A stretch of 23,947 nucleotides of DNA from Psychrobacter sp. UBA5136 (lineage in GTDB: Bacteria > Pseudomonadota > Gammaproteobacteria > Pseudomonadales > Moraxellaceae). Location: assembly GCF_002414005.1 (NCBI RefSeq), contig NZ_DHYG01000033.1:47523-71469 (forward strand), in the 5' to 3' direction. Positions 16,237 to 23,947 of the stretch are shown in pieces. The notes beneath the pieces were generated by a model. The model saw nothing but the letters and a program-made list of their open reading frames with translations, ran no database searches and had not been told where the DNA came from. The position numbers and the translations under genes were made by a program. Within the stretch, counting starts at the first letter, position 1. Every line of letters begins with the position of its first letter.

Positions 16237-16974
16237 TAGATTTTTTGCATCTTTCTGCTTCTCAACTTTATGCTGGTCTTCTGTGCTATCGACTTTCCAA
16301 TAGCTGGATATGTATAAATGCGTTTTTGGTATTGAAAAATATGTTTTAAAGTGATGGCGCAGGGCGCGCATACTATGAAATTCACATGCTGCCCACACCG
16401 CAGGCTGGCCTGCTAGCCACGTAAGCGTTTTAACCCTTTCAAGTAATGGGCTGCTTTCGGTATTTGGATGTGAGTTGATCACCCAGTGAATGTCAACGTT
16501 GTCTGGTTTTTTGAGTAGTTGTTTATCTGCTTCACTGGTGACTTCAAGGACTGCATAGCCGCAGGCATCAGCAGGTAGCTGGGCAAGATTGACGCTAATG
16601 GCTGGTAGCGCTGTCATATCACCAACCAATAAAAACCAATCTGCCTCATTATTAATCAGCTTCTTTGGCCCTGGGCCGCCGACCAATATTTGCTCACCAA
16701 CTTGGGCGTTACGTGCCCACATTGAAGCAGGCCCTTCAGCGTCATGCAAAGCAAAATCGACATCTATTTCATTCTTACGTTGTCCACTAATGGTATAAGT
16801 GCGCATCAGTGGCCGAGCCCCATGGTCTTGAGGAAATATGAGTTTAATATAAGCACTTTCTTGATCTTCTGGAAAGTCAAGCAGGCCTGTACCGCCAAGC
16901 GTGACGCGGTACATCTGTGGCGTGATGTATTTGGTACGAACAACATTTAATGTTCTTGGAGCGGGTTTTGCCAT
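16225..16974 (-). CDS. Siderophore-interacting protein (ferric-siderophore reductase), C-terminus altered by IS
   Basis: Cytoplasmic flavoprotein of the SIP/ViuB family that reduces ferric siderophores, releasing iron after uptake. The 249-residue product has the FAD-binding RTYTISGQR (residues 59-67), the phosphate-loop region HDAEGPASMWARNAQVGE (about 77-94) and LVGGPGP. A NAD(P)-binding half follows, with FLLVGDMTALPAI, and the family tail SSYWKVDSTEDQHK (about 224-237). AGAAAGG precedes the ATG. The last residues GAV and the stop are encoded by the inverted repeat of the decayed IS5 element. Joining the DNA across that element at its TA duplication would give the tail LKGSVKLS and a TAA. 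The change lies beyond the conserved core, so the enzyme may still work. It is probably in one unit with the receptor at 17923-20130, now split by an IS. Confidence 0.88.
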   Translation of the reverse strand: MAKPAPRTLNVVRTKYITPQMYRVTLGGTGLLDFPEDQESAYIKLIFPQDHGARPLMRTYTISGQRKNEIDVDFALHDAEGPASMWARNAQVGEQILVGGPGPKKLINNEADWFLLVGDMTALPAISVNLAQLPADACGYAVLEVTSEADKQLLKKPDNVDIHWVINSHPNTESSPLLERVKTLTWLAGQPAVWAACEFHSMRALRHHFKTYFSIPKTHLYISSYWKVDSTEDQHKVEKQKDAKNLGAV

Positions 16975-17057
16975 TTTAATGCCTTTCTTAATTTAAGTGT
17001 TTCATTTTTTAAGTTATCAGTTTAGATAGCGCCAGTATATAAAATTGACATTCTCTA

Positions 17058-17073
17058 GGGCGTGTCTTCAATT
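17058..17073 (+). repeat. Left terminal inverted repeat of the intact IS5-family element
   Basis: GGGCGTGTCTTCAATT, preceded by the target duplication TA. It contains the transposase stop codon (17068-17070 on the minus strand). Confidence 0.9.
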
Positions 17074-17819
17074 TATCTTACAATGAACGATAGTACACGC
17101 CAGATAAAGCATTGACTTAAAATTACGAGCTAACTTCTCATAGCGAGTGGCGATACTACGAAAGTGCTTAAGCCTTGCAAACATATTCTCTACTAAATGA
17201 CGCAGTTTGTATAAGTAGCTATCAAATTCTGGATTAGGCGCTTTAGCATTGCTTCTTTTGGGAATTATAGGAATCATGTCATGCATGCAAGCTTTATCCC
17301 TGATCGCTTGTGAATCATAGCCCTTATCAGCGATAAAGTAATCAGCTTGTCCAATCATGTCAATCAATTCACCTGCAACTTGACTGTCGTGGACGTCACC
17401 CCCAGTGATTTTAAAATGGAGCGGATATCCATCGGCATCACAGGATAAGTGTATCTTTGTAGTTGCGCCGCCACGGCTTTGTCCAATTGCTCTATCTTCA
17501 CCACGCCGAGCTCCACTTGCATGCTGGTGACAGCGAACATAGCTTCCGTCTGTGAATACCCATTCCGTATCAACTTCTTTTCGTAGGCTAAAAAAAAATC
17601 CTCCCATAACCCAGTTTTCGACCAGCGGTTGAAACGACTATAGGCTGTTTTCCAAGAACACAATTCTTTAGGTATGTCACGCCACGGCGCGCCTGTGCGT
17701 AGCTTCCACAGTATGGCTTCCATGACCTCTCGACTGTTTTGAGTTTGATAGCAGCCATGCTGTGTCATTGTTGATTGCAATTGATCCCAAAGCGTATCTG
17801 TTAGTGCTGTTCTTGCCAT
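17068..17819 (-). CDS. IS5-family transposase, expressed through a -1 frameshift
   Basis: DDE transposase encoded in two frames. The first frame (from ATG 17819, with a possible earlier ATG at 17837) gives the N-terminal domain: LTDTLWDQLQSTM, ILWKLRTGAPWRDIPKELC, WKTAYSRFNRWSKTGLWEDF. The second frame carries the catalytic core: the first Asp in VFTDGSYVRCHQHASGARRG, the second in YFIADKGYDS, and the Glu in RHLVENMFARLKHF. Its frame is open to 17068. A T9 run with a U_UUU_UUA heptamer joins them. The fused protein would be about 250 residues, normal for this subgroup. Without the shift the first frame continues uselessly to 17364. Two-frame transposases are known in the IS427 group of IS5, so this need not be inactive. 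Confidence 0.85.
17589..17598 (-). other. Probable -1 programmed frameshift site
   Basis: On the minus strand there are nine T followed by A. In the first transposase frame this contains the canonical X_XXY_YYZ slippery heptamer T TTT TTA at 17595-17589. Slipping back one base joins the N-terminal frame (WEDFF) to the catalytic frame (SLRKEVDTEW). The T9 run could also allow transcriptional slippage. Confidence 0.7.
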
Positions 17820-17882
17820 AACTTGTACTTCTCGCATCGTCTCAATAGATGCGGTATTGTAACTATTATTTATGGCTTATCC

Positions 17883-17898
17883 AATTGAAGACATGCCC
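17883..17898 (-). repeat. Right terminal inverted repeat of the intact IS5-family element
   Basis: On the minus strand it reads GGGCATGTCTTCAATT, identical to the left end except for one base. TA follows outside at 17899-17900. Confidence 0.9.
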
Positions 17899-17922
17899 TA
17901 GTAATGATAAGCTTTATATTGT

Positions 17923-20130
17923 TTAAAAGTTGGCCTTTAGACTGACGGACATCTGGCGCTCGGGTCCCATCCAGCAGTTATTACTATCGTAGCAAGTACC
18001 GACATAGGTTTTATCAAACAAATTATTGATACTAGCGCCAACGGTGAGCATCGGATGGATTTGATAGCTGCCACCAATATCTACCAAGGTCACACTTGGC
18101 AGCTCGTCTGAATTTTGCTTATCAAGTTGCATGCCGTCTTCATATCGAACCCCTGCATTGAGAGTAAGCTTATCTGTGGCGTAATAGTCTGCCCACAGTG
18201 TTGCTTTGTGTTTAGCGGTTTGTGCTGGCGTATTGCCGACTACGTCAGGGTTAAATTCATCTTCGGTAATCTCAGCATCGGTATAGCTGTAGCTTGCAGC
18301 AATATCTACCCAATCACTTAGCATGTGGCTGCCTGAAACCTCGAAGCCTTTAGAGGTAATTTCACCCGTTTGAACTTTCTGTTGAGAATTAGCGGGGTTT
18401 GTTACTACGACGTTCTTTTGCGTGATATCAAACACCGCCAACGTTCCTTGTGTGACACGATCTGGGGACAGATATTTGATACCAGCTTCTAACTGGTCAG
18501 CGGTGGTTGGCTCAAATGCCTTGTTGGTAACGAAGTTGCTACCGACAACAGGCTGAAACGACTGTGAATAGCTGGCATAAGGAGAGAAGCCATTATCAAA
18601 GTCATAAATGGCAGCAAGGCGACCACTGGTTTTTGATGCGCTGTTATCAATCGTTTTGTTACTATAAACCGCACCTTTAGAGGCTTCGGTTTGCTCGGTA
18701 GTACTGTCAAAATTGTCGTGACGTAATCCTGCCACCACTGTCAAATCTTGCCACTGCATCTCATCTTGTATATAAAACCCCAGCTGGCTTTGTTCGATGT
18801 CTTGTTTCTGTCGATAAATATCTAATGGCAAAGTGTCAGCATTGATTTGTGAGAAATCGGGTTTGGACAAATCAAGGTTTGGGGTGCCATCTGCGCCAGC
18901 ATCATAATATGTAGCGCTACTGTCCGTTTCTTGATATTCCACACCGAATAATAAATTGTGCGAGGTATTGGCAGTATCTAACTGATAAGCCAGCTGATTG
19001 TCGGTGGTCCAGTTGTTCATCTTTTCATCGGTGGTATAGGCCACACGATTTAAAATTTTGTCACTACCCGTGATAAACCCTTCTTGATTGTACATATTGC
19101 GCTGCTGCGCTTCGGCATCGGTATAGCGTAGGATATGCTTAAAGGTTAATTTGTCATTGATAGCCCAGTTGACAGTCACACTTGGCATCAGAACTTCTTT
19201 GCTAAAATGATTCCATTCGTCTCCTGCGTAGGCATCACTGCCTAGCTTGCCATAACTGGCATTGTAGACTGTCCCAACAGCCGGCAGCGGGGTAGAAGGC
19301 ACCATCTCTGGATCGTCTTGATAAAAAATATTGGCAAGAACGGAGACATCTTCTGTCGGTCGCCATTCAAGTGACGGATTAATTAAAGTGCGCTCTTCTT
19401 CTGTGGTCTGCATCTGACCCTCTTTTTTACGTTTTAATGCCACCAAGCGATAATTAAGCGTATCTGAGATAGGGCCGGTCATATCGACTGCCACTTCTTT
19501 GAGGTTTTGATTGCCAAAGCGCAACTGTACTTCAGACTCTTGGGTGCTTTTTGGTGTTTTGGCGACCTGATTGACCATGCCACCTGGTGCCGCGTAGCCG
19601 TAAAGTGAAGATGCTGGGCCTTTTAACACTTCTACCGCTTCAGTCGCATAAATGTCTACTTGCGGCATCAGGTTCCAAGCGCCGTCGTAGGGGAGGCGCA
19701 ATCCATCATAAAAATTGGAATAAGTCTTAAAACCACGAATGTTGTATTCATCAAAAATAGATACCGTACCGCGGCTCCCAGTACTCACCCCAGGCTCATA
19801 ACGTAACGCCGCATTAACGCTATCTGCTTGACGTTTTTGTAATAGTTCTTGATTGATTCTGCTATAGCTCATTGGGGCATCACTAGGGTCTAATGCAGTT
19901 TTGGTGCCTGTACTACGGTAGCTGTCAGCGTAAACCGTGATGGTGTTTAAGGTCGTCGCTGGTGTCGAACTAACCGTAGCAATATTCTCATTTTGATTTT
20001 GGTCATTTTCAATACTATTTGCCGTTTCTTCAGCGTATGCAGCATGGCTAATACTCATTAATAAGCCAATCTTGACTGCCATTCTTAATTGTTTTTTTTG
20101 GGCAGATTCGGAACGTGAAAGAGACGGCAT
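17923..20130 (-). CDS. TonB-dependent siderophore receptor (FhuA/FoxA-like, hydroxamate type likely)
   Basis: Outer-membrane gated channel for a ferric siderophore. The 735-residue product has a signal peptide ending AYA (predicted cut after residue 33) and a TonB-box-like ITVYA at 64-68. The plug domain includes SVNAALRYEPGVSTGSRG, YNIRGFKTYSNFYDGLRL and VEVLKGPASSLYGYAAPGG. A 22-strand type beta barrel follows, ending in the aromatic SVSLKANF. Two Cys close together near the end (CYDSNNCW) followed by GPERQ are typical of ferrichrome/ferrioxamine receptors, but the substrate is an inference. AAAGGAAA precedes the ATG, and a Fur-box promoter lies about 70-100 bp upstream. It was probably the first gene of a receptor-reductase unit before the IS inserted behind it. 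Confidence 0.9.
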   Translation of the reverse strand: MPSLSRSESAQKKQLRMAVKIGLLMSISHAAYAEETANSIENDQNQNENIATVSSTPATTLNTITVYADSYRSTGTKTALDPSDAPMSYSRINQELLQKRQADSVNAALRYEPGVSTGSRGTVSIFDEYNIRGFKTYSNFYDGLRLPYDGAWNLMPQVDIYATEAVEVLKGPASSLYGYAAPGGMVNQVAKTPKSTQESEVQLRFGNQNLKEVAVDMTGPISDTLNYRLVALKRKKEGQMQTTEEERTLINPSLEWRPTEDVSVLANIFYQDDPEMVPSTPLPAVGTVYNASYGKLGSDAYAGDEWNHFSKEVLMPSVTVNWAINDKLTFKHILRYTDAEAQQRNMYNQEGFITGSDKILNRVAYTTDEKMNNWTTDNQLAYQLDTANTSHNLLFGVEYQETDSSATYYDAGADGTPNLDLSKPDFSQINADTLPLDIYRQKQDIEQSQLGFYIQDEMQWQDLTVVAGLRHDNFDSTTEQTEASKGAVYSNKTIDNSASKTSGRLAAIYDFDNGFSPYASYSQSFQPVVGSNFVTNKAFEPTTADQLEAGIKYLSPDRVTQGTLAVFDITQKNVVVTNPANSQQKVQTGEITSKGFEVSGSHMLSDWVDIAASYSYTDAEITEDEFNPDVVGNTPAQTAKHKATLWADYYATDKLTLNAGVRYEDGMQLDKQNSDELPSVTLVDIGGSYQIHPMLTVGASINNLFDKTYVGTCYDSNNCWMGPERQMSVSLKANF

Positions 20131-20200
20131 CGTATTTCCTTTCAGATAGAAGTAGTTGAGGGTTTTGAGTTAAAAGATGTGGATGCTAAATACGAAAATA

Positions 20201-20229
20201 ATTATAACACTAATGATTATTGTTATCAT
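20201..20229 (-). promoter_or_regulatory. Fur-box promoter of the first siderophore receptor
   Basis: On the minus strand, ATGATA (20224-20229), a 17-base spacer and TATAAT (20201-20206) form a good sigma70 promoter. TGATTATTGTTATCA (20214-20228 on the plus strand) is a 7-1-7 Fur inverted repeat matching TGATAATNATTATCA at 12 of 14 informative positions, and it covers the -35 and the spacer. Iron-dependent repression is therefore predicted. The leader to the ATG is about 65 bases. Confidence 0.75.
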
Positions 20230-20268
20230 TAAAAAATTAAACTAAGAGTTATTATAGACATATTAGAA

Positions 20269-20963
20269 GTGGTCATTGGCGACACTTACATGAGATACAT
20301 CAGTCGCGCATTAAATACGGGCAGTACCAAAGAGGTACCTTGGGTGCTAGAACTGTCGCCAATGCTGCTGTCAGGGTCAACCAAAGGTGAGAACGGTAAC
20401 GCGTCTAATATTCCCATTATGATTGTTACGGTAGATAGGTTTGCTCGTGAGATTGGCTTTGAAGGGTGTTATCAGCTGAATCTACCACAAGGCGCGACAG
20501 AAGTGTGGACGATTAGCAAAATTCTATGAGCTATGATATGAAAAGTCCAACGGCTGACCGTACGGTATATATCGACCGCTATTCGGAGAAGATATTGGCT
20601 GATATCCGCTTTGAGGATTACAATGATTTCGGCAAATTTATGGCAGCGGGTTCGGCTATTCATATGGGAACGCTAGGATTATGGAGCGTCTTAGCCAATG
20701 TGCTGTTTTGCTTATCTGTGATTGCAATTTGTGTGAGCGGTTATGTCATGTGGTGGCAACGTCGTCCTCGTAATACCAACGAAATCACTGGACTAAATCC
20801 ACCAGCATGTGAACAAGATTTTTCTATATGGTGGCCGTTTGCCATTCCATTGCTTGTGGTGGCTATTATATTCCCAGCAGCAATCGTTGTGATTTTGGCT
20901 ATTGCGTTATTGGATCTCCTTCTGCTCTCCTGTGTCGAGTTCTTACAGAAGCTATTTAAGTAA
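20269..20963 (+). pseudogene. PepSY-family iron-uptake membrane protein, truncated and frameshifted
   Basis: Two adjacent frames together encode the C-terminal half of a PepSY transmembrane protein (PiuB-like), a family normally near 400-500 residues and linked to siderophore uptake. The first frame (to 20529) carries VPWVLELSPM and YQLNLPQGATEVWTIS. The second (from 20526) carries RTVYIDRYSEKILADIRFED, LHMGTLG-like IHMGTLGLWSVLAN and helices including VSGYVMWWQRRP. One G inserted after 20520 (AAA GAT TCT ATG) would fuse them in frame as SKDSMSYDM. The N-terminal helix and first PepSY region are absent, and the frame begins at a GTG 39 bp past the Fur box. It is therefore a relic. The frameshift could in principle be a sequencing error, but that would not restore the missing N-terminus. 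Confidence 0.82.
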
Positions 20964-21022
20964 TCAATACTGTTAAATTTAGTCCGTAATAGTTAACGTC
21001 TGATAGATACTGGGCTTAATTG

Positions 21023-21050
21023 AGGCGACCTTTAGAAGGTAGCCTTTTTT
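21023..21050 (+). terminator. Rho-independent terminator
   Basis: AGGCGACCTT, a TAG loop and AAGGTAGCCT form a 10-bp stem with one mismatch, followed by a T-run (six T). It lies about 60 bp after the PepSY relic and before the second receptor. The rest of the 328-bp gap 20964-21291 holds the Fur-box promoter described next and a leader of about 155 bases in which I see nothing else. Confidence 0.8.
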
Positions 21051-21103
21051 GCTGTGCTATTTTTATTTATAGTGCTTTCTATCAAAAATATTTCAATACT
21101 GTA

Positions 21104-21132
21104 TTGATAATCATTATTATTATCTTTATCAT
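21104..21132 (+). promoter_or_regulatory. Fur-box promoter of the second siderophore receptor
   Basis: TTGATA (21104-21109), 17 bases, then TATCAT (21127-21132) fit a sigma70 promoter. TGATAATCATTATTA (21105-21119) matches the 7-1-7 Fur repeat except at one base. GATAAT-type hexamers continue to 21124, so overlapping Fur sites are likely. Iron repression of the downstream receptor and DUF3649-like gene is predicted. Confidence 0.75.
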
Positions 21133-21294
21133 GTACAAACTCTAATGTAACAAACCATATATTTACTCACCAATACTTTAATAAATAGCTCATTTTTTAT
21201 AGCGTTTTATTAAGCTGACAAGTAATCGTGAGCATTGTTGCTTTGAATAACTGCCTTCCCTCAAATCCTCCTCACTTTCATTGAGATATCATTG

Positions 21295-23580
21295 ATGTTT
21301 ATGATTACACAAAGTAGAAAACAGCATAAACCTAACCCTTTAAGTTGGTTTGTTAAGCGAACCATGCGTCTTTCAGCCATTGCTTCGTTGGCAGTAAGCT
21401 CATCTATGATTCATGCTGAAATACCGCAGCAAAAACAAATCGGTGAAGAAGATATCGAAATCAATCGTGACGACAATAGGTCAGAACCAAGTACCACGCT
21501 ACCAACTATCGTGGTCATGGCAGAGACCAATAAACAAGTCACGGAAAATACTGACAGCTATACAATCCCTGTCACCAGTAGCGCCACGGGTATGGACTTG
21601 TCGGCCAAAGAAACCCCGCAAGCGGTCAGTGTGGTTACCAACCAGCAAATCAAAGATCAAAACTCAAACACCCTAATAGATGTGCTTAAACGCACGCCTG
21701 CTATCCAAGTAAGTAGCGTTGATGGCGCGCGTAATGATCTTTCATCAAGAGGCTTTGCTATCAATAGCTTCCAAATTGACGGCTTAAATACCGATTTTGT
21801 CCAGCAAGCTGCCATGGGCGAATACTCTGCTAATACCGCGATGTTTGACCATGTTGAAATCGTACGCGGCGCGACTGGTTTGATGAGTGGCTCAGGAGAC
21901 CCTTCTGCCAATGTCAACTTGATACGCAAGCGGGCTGATAGTAGCGTTCCTGCTACAGAGCTATCCGCCAATGTTGATCGTTATGGGCAATATGGTCTCA
22001 GTGTTGACCGTAGCCAGCCATTAAGCGAAAGCGGTGCGGTACGAGGCCGAGTGGTGGCAAGTTATCAAGATGGTGACACCTTTGTTGACCGTCAAGAACT
22101 GGGTCAAAGTCTAGTGTATGCCACAGTAGATGCGGACCTGGGCGACAGCACTACAGTCAGTGTGGGTGCTAGCCGTCAACACAATAAATCAAAATCAACC
22201 ATGTGGGGCGGTTTGCCAAACTACCTAAGTGATGGCTCAAAAGCGGATTGGGATGCCAGTAAAAATGGCAGCGCAGATTGGACAAACTGGGATTCTGATA
22301 ATACCTATTACTTTGCAGATATTGACCATGATTTTAATGCCAATTGGAACTTGACCACCAATGCCAGCTATAACGAGAGTGACAGTAGTCCAAAGCTGCT
22401 TTATATGTATGCCAATGGCGACCAAGTCGTGAATCCTGATACCGGACTGATTTTTAACCTAAACCCATTTCATGCCGATACCGAACGCAAACAGTTCAAT
22501 ATCAAAAGCAAGTTAACCGGTAATTTTGATGCGTTGGGAAAGACGCATAAGCTCATCGTAGGCGGCTCCTATAGCAAAAGTGATCTTGATACTTTCACTT
22601 ATAAGTCACCGCCTGATGGTATATTGCCGCTCCCCGGTTTTTCTGACTGGGATGGCAGTTATCCTGAACCAGAATGGGGAGCGCGCAATCGCAGCTCTGA
22701 TGTCACAACCAAAGAAAAAGCTATTTTTGCAGCAACTCAGCTCAAACTATCGGATCCTTTAGCCGTTATTTTAGGCACGCGTGTGTCTGATTTTGAACGC
22801 TCAGGTGTGCAGTATGGCCGTAACGTCAACACGGAAGCCAAACATATCTGGACTCCGTACGCAGGGATTACCTATGCGGTTAATGACAATCACAGTCTTT
22901 ATACCAGCTACAGTGATATCTTCAAACCTCAAAATCAGCGTGATATAAACGGTAAATTCCTCGATCCTATCGAAGGTAAAAACTATGAAATCGGTCTAAA
23001 AAGTGAGTCAGATAACGGCACATTACAGAGCCAAGTGAGTATTTTCAGAATCGAGCAGGACAATCTTGCTCAACTCGATGGCGGTCAAATAATACCCGGC
23101 ACCGACCTGGAAAAAGCCTACTACGGAGCAAAAGGTGCCACCAGTCAGGGCGTAGAAGTACAAGTGTCTAGTCAAATCAGCGACCAACTGCAAGCGAGTG
23201 TTGGTTATACGCATTTCAATGCTGAAGACAACAAGGGCAAAACCATCAATACAGGCTTTGCTGATACCACACTGAATCTTTTTGCCACTTATAATCTTGA
23301 TCATATCATTCCTAATTTAACCATTGGCGGCGGCGTTGACTGGTCAAATGGATACTATGGCATTGTCAAAAACCCTGTGACGAAACAATCTGAAAAGTAC
23401 GGTCAAGATGACGTGACGCTTGCCAATATCATGGCAAGATATAGCTTTAACGACAATCTTGAAGCGCAGGTTAATGTGAATAATTTGTTCAATCAAAAGT
23501 ATCTTGCGGGCAGCACTTTTAGTGAATTGACTTACGGTGAGCCTTTGAATGTAGTCGGCAGATTAACCTATCGCTTTTAA
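21295..23580 (+). CDS. TonB-dependent siderophore receptor (FhuE/FpvA-like)
   Basis: Outer-membrane ferric-siderophore receptor of about 761 residues. A basic N-terminus and hydrophobic core end at MIHA (predicted cut near residue 41), and a TonB-box-like TIVVMAE lies near 71-77. The plug contains KETPQAVSVVTNQQIKDQN, DVLKRTPAIQVSS, SSRGFAINSFQIDGL and VEIVRGATGLMSGSGDPSA, a pattern shared by FhuE, FpvA and related receptors. The barrel ends in GRLTYRF with the expected terminal Phe. Possible starts are TTG 21292, ATG 21295 and ATG 21301; I use 21295, but the ribosome site (GAG) is weak for all. It is transcribed away from the first receptor, behind its own Fur-box promoter. The exact siderophore is unknown. 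Confidence 0.9.
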   Translation: MFMITQSRKQHKPNPLSWFVKRTMRLSAIASLAVSSSMIHAEIPQQKQIGEEDIEINRDDNRSEPSTTLPTIVVMAETNKQVTENTDSYTIPVTSSATGMDLSAKETPQAVSVVTNQQIKDQNSNTLIDVLKRTPAIQVSSVDGARNDLSSRGFAINSFQIDGLNTDFVQQAAMGEYSANTAMFDHVEIVRGATGLMSGSGDPSANVNLIRKRADSSVPATELSANVDRYGQYGLSVDRSQPLSESGAVRGRVVASYQDGDTFVDRQELGQSLVYATVDADLGDSTTVSVGASRQHNKSKSTMWGGLPNYLSDGSKADWDASKNGSADWTNWDSDNTYYFADIDHDFNANWNLTTNASYNESDSSPKLLYMYANGDQVVNPDTGLIFNLNPFHADTERKQFNIKSKLTGNFDALGKTHKLIVGGSYSKSDLDTFTYKSPPDGILPLPGFSDWDGSYPEPEWGARNRSSDVTTKEKAIFAATQLKLSDPLAVILGTRVSDFERSGVQYGRNVNTEAKHIWTPYAGITYAVNDNHSLYTSYSDIFKPQNQRDINGKFLDPIEGKNYEIGLKSESDNGTLQSQVSIFRIEQDNLAQLDGGQIIPGTDLEKAYYGAKGATSQGVEVQVSSQISDQLQASVGYTHFNAEDNKGKTINTGFADTTLNLFATYNLDHIIPNLTIGGGVDWSNGYYGIVKNPVTKQSEKYGQDDVTLANIMARYSFNDNLEAQVNVNNLFNQKYLAGSTFSELTYGEPLNVVGRLTYRF

Positions 23581-23640
23581 TCGATCGCTTTTCACTTTTA
23601 TGCCGATCATGACCTTTCACTTTCACACGCAGGCAGTCAC

Positions 23641-23931
23641 ATGAGTAAGCGCCGTAGCAGTCATGGTTTTTATCTACCTGAGTTTAAAGTCCTCAGTCGT
23701 ATTTTTTTAGCGATTATTGGTAGCTATGGCATCGCGGTGCTTACGAGTTTGACGTTTTTGGCCTTACCTATAGATGAGATTTCTGCCATCTATTGGGGTC
23801 AAATTGCTAGCGTTGTTGTATGCGCGCTCATTCTTGTCTTAGTATTTTCTTTGCGACGTTTATGGCTGGCATGGACGCTGGTCGTCGGTATTGCAGGGCT
23901 ATTAGGGATGATCGATTATGTCGCTATTTAA
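23641..23931 (+). CDS. Small membrane protein, DUF3649-like (iron-uptake cassette)
   Basis: A 96-residue protein with three hydrophobic segments (about 19-42, 51-69 and 74-93) after a basic N-terminus. The VLSRIFLAIIGSYGIA start and the overall size and layout resemble DUF3649 proteins. These commonly follow a TonB-dependent receptor and precede a PepSY membrane protein and a DUF3325 protein. It lies 60 bp after the second receptor on the same strand and probably shares its Fur-controlled transcript. The biochemical role of the family is unknown to me. Whether a PepSY gene follows cannot be seen because the window ends 16 bases later. Confidence 0.75.
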   Translation: MSKRRSSHGFYLPEFKVLSRIFLAIIGSYGIAVLTSLTFLALPIDEISAIYWGQIASVVVCALILVLVFSLRRLWLAWTLVVGIAGLLGMIDYVAI

Positions 23932-23947
23932 CCCCAGTTCGGGATAA

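Larger units (their letters stand above)
17058..17898 (-). mobile_element. Intact-looking IS5-family insertion sequence (841 bp)
   Basis: Ends are 16-bp inverted repeats, GGGCGTGTCTTCAATT and (inward from the right) GGGCATGTCTTCAATT, differing at one base. Both ends are flanked by TA (17056-17057 and 17899-17900), the target duplication. It contains one transposase gene split into two overlapping frames. It was inserted between the TonB-dependent receptor gene and the siderophore-interacting protein gene, and its transposase reads in the same direction as both. It is not closely similar to the decayed copy at 15290-16236, so the two do not form an obvious composite transposon. Confidence 0.9.

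Noticed and set aside
15290..17898. Composite transposon carrying the siderophore-interacting protein between two IS5-family copies.
   Set aside because: The two elements have different terminal repeats and diverged transposases, and each has its own TA duplication; they look like independent insertions.
1..23947. tRNA, rRNA, CRISPR array, toxin-antitoxin or phage modules.
   Set aside because: Reading the gaps and both strands showed no cloverleaf-like gene, spaced repeats or characteristic proteins of these kinds; short RNAs cannot be excluded by eye.

Overview
The window looks like a chromosomal segment of a gammaproteobacterium of the Moraxellaceae, most likely Psychrobacter. This is an inference from moderate GC, the style of the proteins, and the Pst/Pho and iron-uptake gene arrangements; no marker gene such as 16S rRNA is present.

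Region 1 (about 100-8540) is a histidine-utilisation (hut) locus. hutU, a YjiH/Gate-domain membrane protein, hutH, hutG and hutI all read leftwards, and the repressor gene hutC reads divergently. HutG is an arginase-family formimidoylglutamase, so the pathway is the four-step type: histidine -> urocanate -> imidazolonepropionate -> formiminoglutamate -> glutamate + formamide. A perfect TTGTATATACAA palindrome sits at the start point of a good sigma70-like promoter in front of hutU and is the obvious HutC operator. A hexanucleotide tandem repeat lies between that control region and hutC.

Region 2 (8702-15198) is the phosphate-starvation system. pstSCAB reads leftwards and phoBR reads rightwards from a shared 477-bp gap that holds one Pho box facing each way. 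phoU is not next to pstB. PhoR lacks the membrane segments expected of this family.

Region 3 (15290-17898) is damaged by insertion sequences. A decayed IS5-family element carries a piece of an IS30-family element in its middle and clips the last codons of a siderophore-interacting protein gene. An intact-looking 841-bp IS5-family element, whose transposase needs a -1 frameshift, separates that gene from its upstream TonB-dependent receptor.

Region 4 (17923-23931) is iron uptake. It has two TonB-dependent siderophore receptors facing apart, each with a Fur-box-like sequence in its promoter, a frameshifted and N-terminally truncated PepSY-family remnant between them, and a small DUF3649-like membrane protein at the right edge.

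Most of the window is recognisable metabolism and transport. I found no wholly new system. The points most worth a second look are the YjiH-type protein inside the hut operon, the PhoR without membrane segments, the repeat upstream of hutC, and the nested IS structure that rewrote the end of the siderophore reductase gene.
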